This document shows, in pieces, positions 1-5,747 of a stretch of DNA of 7,305 nt. Under the pieces are notes generated by a model. It saw only the letters and a list, made by a program, of their open reading frames with translations, did not search any database and was not told the DNA's origin. The position numbers were made by a program, and so were the translations under genes. The DNA is from Anaerolineaceae bacterium (GTDB lineage Bacteria > Chloroflexota > Anaerolineae > JAAYZQ01). The DNA lies in NCBI GenBank assembly GCA_012514775.1, contig JAAYZQ010000297.1:1-7305 (forward strand). The letters run 5' to 3'. Each line of letters starts with the position of its first letter. The first letter of the stretch is position 1.

Positions 1-1
1 C

Positions 2-328
2 CTGGACCGCCTGTCCCAGGATGCGCGAGCCATCCACCCAGCCATCAGCAGACCGGCATTGATCGCCTTTCAGAAGAAAGGACACGTCCCCCTGTTGCCG
101 GCGCCGTCGAACAATTCTGTGAACTATATATCTGTTGTTCTCGGTCTGGCAGAGAACGATCTGGCCCACTCGCAGCTCGTGTGCCTGTATGGGAGCGATC
201 AAAAGGGTATCCCCGTCGCGGATCGTGGGGATCATGCTGCTTCCGTGTGCTTGAAACTGCAGGCTGACGCCCGCCTGCAGCACGCTCTCTGCCAGGCAAC
301 CAAAATCGGCCAGGCTACAATAAACCAT
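2..328 (-). CDS. S24/S26 signal-peptidase-like serine protease, N-terminal 109 residues (runs off the window)
   Basis: The reading frame is open from the ATG at 328 to the window edge, so the C-terminus is missing. The translation carries the S26 pattern. A GSSMIPTIRDGD block at residues 29-40 holds the likely nucleophile Ser31. VGQIVL follows at 54-59, YIVHRIV at 67-73, FLLKGD at 84-89 and ILGQAV at 103-108. His70 in the V-H-R motif is where Ser/His-type (archaeal/ER-like) signal peptidases place the general base, whereas bacterial type I enzymes use Lys. No hydrophobic N-terminal anchor is seen, unlike a normal signal peptidase. Soluble proteins of this shape are known from several phyla, some near peptide-modification genes; the partner here would lie beyond the left edge. 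The ATG at 328 has AAAGGGG about 8 bases upstream; an in-frame ATG at 376 lacks a good site. The family call is fairly sure, the substrate unknown. Confidence 0.72.
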   Translation of the reverse strand, partial: MVYCSLADFGCLAESVLQAGVSLQFQAHGSSMIPTIRDGDTLLIAPIQAHELRVGQIVLCQTENNRYIVHRIVRRRRQQGDVSFLLKGDQCRSADGWVDGSRILGQAVQ

Positions 329-402
329 GCGGGGTGCCCCTTTGTCTCTTTTCTCGAGCCCGTTCTCTCTGCGCATACTGCCTGCTGGCCGGCCCCGCAG
401 CC

Positions 403-411
403 AGTATACCA
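403..411 (-). promoter_or_regulatory. Extended -10 promoter for the S26-like gene
   Basis: On the minus strand TATACT (408-403) is preceded by TGG (411-409), an extended -10 element. No good -35 hexamer lies at 17 bases. Transcription would begin near 396, leaving about 68 bases of leader before the ATG at 328. This is judged from sequence pattern only. Confidence 0.45.
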
Positions 412-439
412 CACTCCGCGTTAAAATCTCGTCTTAATA

Positions 440-459
440 GGGTTAGAGTTTTATAACCC
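440..459. other. Short inverted repeat in an A/T-rich gap
   Basis: GGGTTA (440-445) and TAACCC (454-459) form a 6-bp stem with an 8-base loop. It lies between the dehydratase stop codon and the S26-like gene promoter, in a noticeably A/T-rich patch. It could be a weak terminator for the dehydratase transcript, but no T-run follows on the minus strand. The rest of 329-494 holds only the promoter at 403-411. Confidence 0.25.
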
Positions 460-494
460 AGGGTCCTCCCCGGCAGAGAACCCCGCGCGACCGG

Positions 495-842
495 CTAGGA
501 ACGGCTGCGATACAGATCGTCCGTTCTGGCGGCCATGATAAAGTCGTTCCGGTGCAAGCCGCCAATGGCGTGGGTCCACCAGGTGACGGTCACCTTGCCC
601 CATTCTGTCACGAGAACAGGATGGTGATCCTGCTCCTCGGCAGCGGCTCCCACGGCGTTGGTAAAGTCGAGCGCCTGTTGAAAGTCCTTGAACCGGAACT
701 GCCGGCGCAGGCGCTTTACCCCTTCCTCTTCCAACACGTGCCACTCCGGCACCTTGGGCTTGAGCTCGTCGATCTCGAACTGGTCGAGCATCGGCTCGCC
801 GCCACGGCAGGGTACGCACTGTTCCTGGCTGAGGGATGGCAT
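495..842 (-). CDS. Pterin-4a-carbinolamine dehydratase (4a-hydroxytetrahydrobiopterin dehydratase), PCD/DCoH family
   Basis: This 115-residue protein has the family's usual length and core. EEQDHHPVL at residues 69-77 gives the His73-His74-Pro75 active-site motif. WWTHAIGGLHRNDF at 88-101 gives Thr90-His91 and Asp100. The family dehydrates 4a-hydroxytetrahydropterin to quinonoid dihydropterin in the cytoplasm. In bacteria it serves aromatic-amino-acid hydroxylases when these exist, but it often occurs without one and its role is then unclear. No hydroxylase is in this window. The N-terminus carries C9-V-P-C12-R-G-G, a Cys pair found in many bacterial members with no firmly assigned role. The ATG at 842 is chosen because GGAGG sits 6 bases upstream and a strong promoter ends around 915. 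The frame stays open further upstream to 1082, but that part crosses the promoter and looks non-coding. The gene is monocistronic in view, divergent from the importer genes. Confidence 0.93.
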   Translation of the reverse strand: MPSLSQEQCVPCRGGEPMLDQFEIDELKPKVPEWHVLEEEGVKRLRRQFRFKDFQQALDFTNAVGAAAEEQDHHPVLVTEWGKVTVTWWTHAIGGLHRNDFIMAARTDDLYRSRS

Positions 843-848
843 GGGCTT

Positions 849-853
849 CCTCC
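849..853 (-). promoter_or_regulatory. Ribosome binding site that sets the dehydratase start
   Basis: GGAGG on the minus strand lies 6 bases before the ATG at 842. It selects this start over the longer open frame reaching 1082. Confidence 0.8.
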
Positions 854-914
854 ATCTGTAGATAGTGAAAAGAGCGACGGCCCCACGCCGGGAAACGGGA
901 TCAACCCCAATTAG

Positions 915-943
915 AGCATACCACGAGACGCCAGGATTGTCAA
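915..943 (-). promoter_or_regulatory. Near-consensus housekeeping promoter for the dehydratase
   Basis: On the minus strand TTGACA (943-938) is a perfect -35. It is separated by exactly 17 bases (937-921) from TATGCT (920-915), which is itself preceded by TGG as an extended -10. The predicted start near 908 gives a leader of about 66 bases. The match suggests strong sigma-70/SigA-type transcription. Confidence 0.8.
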
Positions 944-992
944 GAATCTTGCACGGAGCGCGGAGACTCGGCAGGCGCCCTCGTCTCCCCAC

Positions 993-1014
993 GCCTGGTA
1001 GGACCAGGCTTTTT
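993..1014 (+). terminator. Intrinsic-terminator-like hairpin between divergent promoters
   Basis: GCCTGGT (993-999) and ACCAGGC (1003-1009) form a perfect 7-bp stem with a 3-base loop, followed at once by five Ts (1010-1014). This is the layout of a Rho-independent terminator for plus-strand transcription. A second inverted repeat, GGAGAC (962-967) with GTCTCC (983-988), lies just upstream. No plus-strand gene is recognisable upstream in this window. The T-run overlaps the -35 of the importer promoter. It may insulate the importer from stray transcription, end an unseen small RNA, or be a relic. Confidence 0.5.
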
Positions 1015-1040
1015 GTTACCTGCCGGATCTGCAGTATAAT
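1013..1040 (+). promoter_or_regulatory. Promoter for the peptide-importer operon
   Basis: TTGTTA (1013-1018) and a perfect TATAAT (1035-1040) are separated by 16 bases. Transcription would start near 1047, leaving about 79 bases before the ATG at 1126. I saw no clear operator or riboswitch in the leader. Confidence 0.65.
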
Positions 1041-1112
1041 GCCTGCGTGTGCGCAATATTGATGTGCCGGCCGTGCAGACACAGGATTGAGCGCACCGAG
1101 TCGTCATCCGAT

Positions 1113-1120
1113 GGAGGAGA
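1113..1120 (+). promoter_or_regulatory. Ribosome binding site that sets the substrate-binding-protein start
   Basis: GGAGGAGA lies just before the ATG at 1126; GGAGG ends 8 bases upstream of it. An earlier in-frame ATG at 1087 would put this purine-rich site inside the coding region and would add 13 residues in front of the signal peptide. Confidence 0.75.
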
Positions 1121-1125
1121 AACCT

Positions 1126-2775
1126 ATGCGATCAGTGCGAATGACAGTCTGGCGCCTGATGGCCCTGCTCGTGGCAGGGGTGCTGATGGTGAGCTGCGGC
1201 GCTGGGCCCACGCCGCAACCGGCCCCCACGGTCGATGGAGCCCCGGAGCCAACGCCCGCGCCGCCCGGTGGCGGCCGGCTGGTATATGGCCTGACCCTGG
1301 CACCCTCGGGGATCGATCCCCACGTCGACGCCTCTTCGGAGCTGGGCATACCCTTGACCAGCGTGTATGACACCCTCGTCTACCAGGACCTGGATGGCAG
1401 TTTTGTGGCGGGCCTGGCCGAGCGGTGGGAGGTATCGGACGATGGCCTCGTCTATACCTTCAATTTGCGGCGCGACGTCCACTTTCACGACGGCACGCCC
1501 TTTAATGCCCAGGCGGTACAATTCAACCTGGACCGCATCCGGGACCTGGGCGCCGCCTCGCGAAAGGCGGGCGGGATGCTGGGCCCCTACGAGCGGACCG
1601 AAGTGGTGGACGAGTATACCGTGCGCCTCCACCTGTCCGAGCCCTATGCCCCACTCCTGGATTCCCTGAGCCAGGTCTACCTGGGCATGGCCTCTCCGGC
1701 AGCGGTGCAGCAGTGGGGCAGCGAATACCAGCTTCACCAGGTGGGCACCGGGCCCTTTATCTTTCAGGAGTACCTGCCCAACGACCACCTGACCCTGGTG
1801 CGAAACCCGGACTATGCCTGGGCCCCGGAGGTCTACGATCACGACGGGCCGGCCTACCTGGACGAGATCGAGTTTCGCTTCTACGTCGACCCGGCCGTGC
1901 GTGCCCTGGCCCTCGAGTCGGGCGAGGCCCACGTCATGGGCGAGATTCCGCCCCAGGACGCCGTGCGGCTGGAAGGCGATGAGCGGTTCGCCCTGCACCT
2001 GGTGCCTGTCCCCGGCCATCCCCTCCAGTTCTTTATCAACTCGGCCCGGCCGCCCACCGACGACCTCCGCGTGCGCCAGGCCATCCTGTATGCCGCCGAC
2101 CGGGAGAGCATCGTCAACACCGTGTTCCTGAGCTATTCCCCTGAAGCCTGGGGACCCCTGGCCGCCTCCACCATGGGCTACGAGCCGCAGATGGAAGGCA
2201 CCTACGCCCACGACCCGGCCCGCGCGAACACCCTCCTGGAAGAAGCCGGCTGGGTTGACACGGACGGCGACGGGATCCGCGACAAGGACGGACAACCCCT
2301 GGTCTTGCAGGCTTATCTGCAGGGCTGGGGCTACCTGCCCGAGGTCGGTCAGCTCCTCCAGTCACAGCTCCACGACGTGGGCATCGAGATGCAGATGCAG
2401 ACCGTGGCCTATCCGGCCGCGGTGGAAGCCGCTTCCCAGGGGCTGCACCACCTGGCGCCCATGGTCTTTTCCAGCAGCGACCCCAGCGTCCTCAACCTCA
2501 TCTTCCCGTCGTCGAGCGAGCCCGGCTTCAACTGGAGCAAGACCGACGACGCCGAGCTGGCCGGCTACCTGGCAGAGGCGGTGCACACCATGGACCTGAA
2601 CCGCCGCGCCGAGCTCTACAGCCAGGCGCAGCTCCGTATCATGGACCTGGCTCTCATCCTGCCGATACGCGACTATGTAAACATCAACGCTGCCAGCAGC
2701 CGCGTGCACGGCTTGCAATACGACCGGCGCGGCTGGTTCCCGTGGCTCCACGACGTCTACCTGGAAGAGCAATGA
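1126..2775 (+). CDS. Peptide/nickel-type ABC transporter substrate-binding lipoprotein (SBP family 5)
   Basis: This 549-residue extracytoplasmic binding protein captures solute for the permeases encoded next to it. Residues 1-23 are a lipoprotein signal peptide (basic MRSVR start, hydrophobic MALLVAGVLMV) ending at Cys24; the lipobox L-M-V-S-C is slightly off consensus. A short Pro-rich linker follows. The mature domain shows the family 5 signature: VYDTLVYQDLDGS and FVAGLAERWEVSDDG, then YTFNLRRDVHFHDGTPFNA. Later come NSARPPTDDLRVRQAILYAAD and GPLAASTMGYEP. Length and order suit a full family member. The ligand (dipeptide, oligopeptide, sugar oligomer or metal chelate) cannot be read from the sequence. 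It ends with TGA, showing that TGA serves as an ordinary stop in this genome. The first permease begins 10 bases after the stop. Confidence 0.95.
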   Translation: MRSVRMTVWRLMALLVAGVLMVSCGAGPTPQPAPTVDGAPEPTPAPPGGGRLVYGLTLAPSGIDPHVDASSELGIPLTSVYDTLVYQDLDGSFVAGLAERWEVSDDGLVYTFNLRRDVHFHDGTPFNAQAVQFNLDRIRDLGAASRKAGGMLGPYERTEVVDEYTVRLHLSEPYAPLLDSLSQVYLGMASPAAVQQWGSEYQLHQVGTGPFIFQEYLPNDHLTLVRNPDYAWAPEVYDHDGPAYLDEIEFRFYVDPAVRALALESGEAHVMGEIPPQDAVRLEGDERFALHLVPVPGHPLQFFINSARPPTDDLRVRQAILYAADRESIVNTVFLSYSPEAWGPLAASTMGYEPQMEGTYAHDPARANTLLEEAGWVDTDGDGIRDKDGQPLVLQAYLQGWGYLPEVGQLLQSQLHDVGIEMQMQTVAYPAAVEAASQGLHHLAPMVFSSSDPSVLNLIFPSSSEPGFNWSKTDDAELAGYLAEAVHTMDLNRRAELYSQAQLRIMDLALILPIRDYVNINAASSRVHGLQYDRRGWFPWLHDVYLEEQ

Positions 2776-2785
2776 GTTCGCCCAC

Positions 2786-3709
2786 GTGATCCAATACGCC
2801 GGCCGTCGCCTGCTGGGCGCCATCCCCGTGCTGTGGGGTGTGGCGACGTTGGTCTTTGTCTTGCTTCGCCTGCTGCCCGGCGACCCTGCCGAGGTGATGC
2901 TTTCAGAGGCGGGTGGTTCGGCTGCCGCCATCGCCGAGCTGCGCGACGAGCTTGGCCTCGACGATCCGCTGCTGCTGCAATACGGGCGCTACCTGCTCAA
3001 CCTGCTGCGCGGCGACCTGGGCACCTCGCTCTTCAGCCGGCGCCCCGTCCTGAGCCTCATCGCCGAGCAACTGCCAAGCACCCTGGAGTTGGCCCTGGCA
3101 GCCATGTTTGTCGCACTGGTTCTGGGTATCGGGTTGGGGGTGCCTGCCGCCGTCAAGCAGGGCACGTGGTGGGACCGGCTCGCCATGGCCCTGGCCGTCG
3201 CCGGCGTGTCGCTGCCTATCTTCTGGACCGCCCTGCTGCTCATCTGGCTGGTCAGCCTGCGCCTGGGCTGGCTGCCGGCCACGGGCACCGGCGGCCCTGC
3301 CCATCTGGTCCTGCCGGCCCTCGTCCTTGGCTTTGCGTCGGCCGGCGCCATCGCCCGCCTGGTGCGTGCCAGCCTGCTGGAAGTCCTTTCTCAGGATTAC
3401 GTCAACACCGCCCGGGCCAAGGGCCTGGGCGAGGGGCTCGTCCTCTTGCGCCATGCGCTAAAGAACGCCCTCATCCCGGTCATGACCATCGCCGGCCTGC
3501 AGTTTGGCTTCCTCCTGGGTGGCGCGGTGGTCACCGAGACCATCTTTGCCCGGCCGGGTATCGGGCGCCTGCTGGTCACTGCCATCCAGTGGAAGGATCT
3601 GCCCCTGGTGCAGGGCATCGCCTTGCTCGCTGCCGTCGCCTACACCCTCGTGAACCTGACCGTCGACCTGGGCTATGCCCTCCTCGACCCCCGCATTCGC
3701 TATGACTAG
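2786..3709 (+). CDS. ABC transporter permease, DppB/OppB type
   Basis: This 307-residue inner-membrane protein is one half of the translocation channel of a family 5 importer. The N-terminal signature is MIQYAGRRLLGAIPVLWGV, with the first membrane helix at about 12-30 and then PGDPAEVML. Further hydrophobic segments lie at about 100-121, 133-158, 173-193, 229-254 and 275-297. The EAA-loop region that contacts the ATPase is DYVNTARAKGLGE at 204-216, running on to HALKNALIPV at 223-232. The C-terminus LLDPRIRYD is typical of the family. The start is GTG at 2786, ten bases after the binding-protein stop; no ATG is available in frame and the Shine-Dalgarno site is weak, suggesting translational coupling. 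The gene's 3' end overlaps the next permease by 8 bases. Confidence 0.95.
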   Translation: MIQYAGRRLLGAIPVLWGVATLVFVLLRLLPGDPAEVMLSEAGGSAAAIAELRDELGLDDPLLLQYGRYLLNLLRGDLGTSLFSRRPVLSLIAEQLPSTLELALAAMFVALVLGIGLGVPAAVKQGTWWDRLAMALAVAGVSLPIFWTALLLIWLVSLRLGWLPATGTGGPAHLVLPALVLGFASAGAIARLVRASLLEVLSQDYVNTARAKGLGEGLVLLRHALKNALIPVMTIAGLQFGFLLGGAVVTETIFARPGIGRLLVTAIQWKDLPLVQGIALLAAVAYTLVNLTVDLGYALLDPRIRYD

Positions 3710-4601
3710 CCGCCGCTTTCCGATCCCAACGCGCCACACCGTCGCCCGGCACGAGTGGGTCCCGCCGCGGCGCCGTCCCACTCCCCTCCGCGACCCCGTG
3801 GCCCTCGTGGCCCTCTTTTACCTGCTCCTCTCGGCCGGGGCAGCCGCGGCGGCGCCCTTGATCAGCCCCTACGATCCGCTCGAGATCACGGCGGGCGATC
3901 GCTTCCTGCCGCCGGGCGCGCAGCATCCGGCCGGAACCGATCTCTTTGGCCGCGACCTGGCCACGCGGATCATCTATGGCGGCCGCCTGTCGCTGGGAAT
4001 CGGCACGGCAGCGGTTCTTATCTCGTCGCTGCCGGGCACGCTGCTGGGGCTGGTGGCCGGCTACTATGGCCGCTGGGTCGACCGGCTCATCAGTTGGTGG
4101 GTCGACGTCATGCTTGCCTTTCCCAGCGTGCTCCTGGCCCTGACCATCGTCGCCGCCCTCGGCACCGGGCCGCTGAACGTCATCCTGGCGGTGGGCATAG
4201 CCGGGATTCCCAACTACACGCGGCTGGTGCGCGGGCAGGTCCTCTCTGCCCGGCGCCAGCCCTACGTCCGCGCCGCTGTGGTCGTTGGCGCCACGCCGGC
4301 ACGGATCGTGCTGCGCCACATCTTGCCCAACGTCTTCGGGCCCATCCTGGTGCTGGCTACCCTCGACGTCGGCTGGGCAATGCTCAACGCCTCGGCTCTG
4401 AGCTTCCTGGGGTTGGGGGTCCAGGCACCGACGCCTGAATGGGGCCTGATGCTCAACGAGGGACGCGGCTACCTGCGCAACGCGCCGTGGGTCACCGCCG
4501 CCCCGGGGATGGCCATCGCCATGACGGTGCTGGCCGTCAACATCCTGGGCGACGCGCTGCGCGACGCCCTCGACCCCCGGCTGCGCAACCGGAGCCGCTA
4601 G
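3702..4601 (+). CDS. ABC transporter permease, DppC/OppC type
   Basis: This 299-residue membrane protein is the second channel half. After a basic N-terminal tail (about 1-30), helix 1 lies at about 32-54. The family motif GTDLFGRDLATRIIYGGR at 78-95 follows, and further helices lie at about 97-121, 134-154, 158-170, 211-236 and 270-283. The EAA loop is YVRAAVVVGATPARIVLRH at 188-206, followed by ILPN. LSFLGLGVQAPTPEWG at 233-248 and the terminal DPRLR are diagnostic. The start is taken as the ATG at 3702, inside the overlapping ATGACTAG that also holds the upstream stop, which implies translational coupling. Another in-frame ATG at 3675 lies deep in the upstream gene. No DppD/DppF ATPase follows: the next gene is convergent and ends 17 bases away. 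Confidence 0.95.
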   Translation: MTSRRFPIPTRHTVARHEWVPPRRRPTPLRDPVALVALFYLLLSAGAAAAAPLISPYDPLEITAGDRFLPPGAQHPAGTDLFGRDLATRIIYGGRLSLGIGTAAVLISSLPGTLLGLVAGYYGRWVDRLISWWVDVMLAFPSVLLALTIVAALGTGPLNVILAVGIAGIPNYTRLVRGQVLSARRQPYVRAAVVVGATPARIVLRHILPNVFGPILVLATLDVGWAMLNASALSFLGLGVQAPTPEWGLMLNEGRGYLRNAPWVTAAPGMAIAMTVLAVNILGDALRDALDPRLRNRSR

Positions 4602-4618
4602 CGCTGGCCGTGCAAGGG

Positions 4619-5746
4619 CTAGGGCCAATACCGTTGTAGGAGTGCCGCCATCTCGGGGTCGTCGTCGAGGAATAAGTTGAGGGGCACGGCGGCCCACGTC
4701 TCGCCGGCCAGGCTGCCATCGTCCTGCACCGTCACCGCCAGGCGGCCTATCTGCCGTCCCGTGTGGCCGGGCATCGGGTATTCGGCCGTCACCACGATGG
4801 TCCCGGTGCCGGGCAGCCGCAGCGCCCCCGTTGGAGAGTGCGGCGGCAGAGCCGCCACCACCAGGTCGATGCCGGGCACCTCGCCCGCCAGGGCCTGCGC
4901 CTGGTCGACCGCCAGGTTGGTGAGCAGGATAACCAGGTCGGCCCCAGCCGCCACCTCCGCCATCAAGCCGGATAGCGCCTCCTGCGCATCGATGACCCGG
5001 ATCCCCTCGACGGGCTGGTCGAGAGGCCGCGTCAAGCCCACGATGGCGATGCGATGCATGCTGACGTCCACGACGTGGTAGGGCCGGGCCAGGAGCTCGC
5101 CGCCAGGCTCGAGCACGGCATTGGCCGAGAGAATGGGAAACGTCGCCTCGGTCATGCGCCGCTTCAGTGTATCGAGGCCCAGGGCCAACTCCTTCGGGCC
5201 GAGGGCCATGGCGTCGTAGCCCATGAGGCCCATGCCGGCCACGATGGCCTCCCCCTCTGTCAGGTTACCGAGGCCGCCGCCTGCCAGCGCGTCGCCGGTG
5301 TCAAGCAGGAGAAGATGCTCGGCCATCGCCCGTTCCTGCGCCACGAAGGTGGCCCTCCGGCGGAACCCGCCGGTCGCGTTCTGGCCTCAGCCGCAGGGTT
5401 CCGTCTCGCCCCAGTTGTCGTTGCTGTGCAGCACCACGACGGGCAGTCCTTCCGGGGCAGCCGTGGCCGTCGCCAACGGCGAGATCGACAGCTCCTCGCC
5501 GGCAGGGTCCGCGGCGGACCCGGGAGTGGGCAGGGGCGAGACTGGCAACTCCACGAACGTCGGGGCCGCGGTGGGCATGGCCGTCGTCGCCGATGAGACG
5601 GCGGTGGAAGGCAGGCTCCGGCTCGCGTCCGTTGCCGGGACGGCGGTCAAGGGCTGCGCTGGTGTGGCCACCGGCCCGCAGCCGGCGAGAAGCAGAAGGG
5701 CCAGCAGGCCGAGAATGGGCCACCGCCCGCCGAAGCGCTTTGGCAC
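4619..5746 (-). CDS. Probable selenoprotein: 5'-nucleotidase/metallophosphatase-like lipoprotein with a Cys-Gly-Sec motif (in-frame TGA)
   Basis: The frame runs from GTG 5746 to TAG 4619 through one in-frame TGA at 5387-5389, giving 375 residues if the TGA is read as Sec120. Residues 1-22 are a signal peptide ending L-L-A-G-Cys23, a clear lipobox. A Ser/Thr/Ala/Pro-rich linker spans about 24-100. The domain opens VVVLHSNDNWGETEPCG-Sec-GQNATGG, then RRRAT. DTGD (149-152), LSAN (206-209) and GHTGRQIGRL (327-336) match 5'-nucleotidase-type motifs. Several usual metal-site His residues look replaced: NDNW for the N-terminal D-x-H, GPKE (183-186) for GNHE, and ALPPHS for GHSH. Hydrolysis is therefore doubtful; a redox or metal-binding role for C-G-U is inferred. 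GTG 5746 has GAGG 6 bases upstream and sits one base after the preceding gene's stop; GTG 5770 is possible but lacks a site. Without recoding this would appear as two pieces, 5387-5746 and 4619-5344. Confidence 0.75.
5357..5386 (-). promoter_or_regulatory. Candidate bacterial SECIS element just after the in-frame TGA
   Basis: Reading the minus strand after the TGA, 13 bases (5386-5374) lead into CCGGCGG (5373-5367). The loop GUU (5366-5364) and the perfect complement CCGCCGG (5363-5357) follow. UGA-to-loop distance is 20 bases and the loop starts with G then U. To my knowledge this meets the published layout for bacterial SECIS hairpins: a stem inside the coding region, an apical loop about 16-37 bases from UGA, and G in the first loop positions. 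GGCC directly after the TGA could also pair with GGCC at 5354-5351 to form a lower helix. A further small hairpin, GCCAC/GUGGC, lies at 5353-5340. Confidence 0.7.
5387..5389 (-). other. In-frame TGA, probable selenocysteine codon
   Basis: The TGA follows GAA CCC TGC GGC and precedes GGC CAG AAC on the minus strand. The frame is continuous on both sides with matching protein-family content. It sits where I recall the family carrying the second Cys of E-P-C-G-C, and Cys codons TGC/TGT differ from TGA by one base. The binding-protein gene in the same window ends with TGA, so the whole genome is unlikely to read TGA as sense. Confidence 0.75.
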
Positions 5747-5747
5747 G

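Noticed and set aside
59..424. Plus-strand open frame of 121 codons at the left edge
   Set aside because: It overlaps the minus-strand S26-like frame, which has clear family motifs and a ribosome site; this frame has neither.
1132..2295. Minus-strand open frame of 387 codons opposite the binding protein
   Set aside because: Antisense shadow of a confidently identified gene, with no start context or motifs.
4598..4627. Inverted repeats CTAGC/GCTAG and TGGCC/GGCCA between the convergent genes
   Set aside because: The stems are only 5 bp with long loops and have no T-run; too weak to call a bidirectional terminator.
3576..4697. Long minus-strand open frame of 373 codons opposite the permeases
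   Set aside because: A shadow of a high-GC gene: composition is His/Arg/Gly/Pro-rich, there is no family motif, and the plus-strand permeases are certain.
5387..5389. TGA read as tryptophan or glycine by a changed genetic code
   Set aside because: Another gene in the window ends with TGA immediately before the next gene, and the TGA lies at an expected Cys position with a SECIS-like stem after it.
5387..5389. Pseudogene created by a nonsense mutation
   Set aside because: Not excluded, but there is one interruption only, no frameshift, intact motifs on both sides, good translation signals and a fitting hairpin, so recoding explains more.
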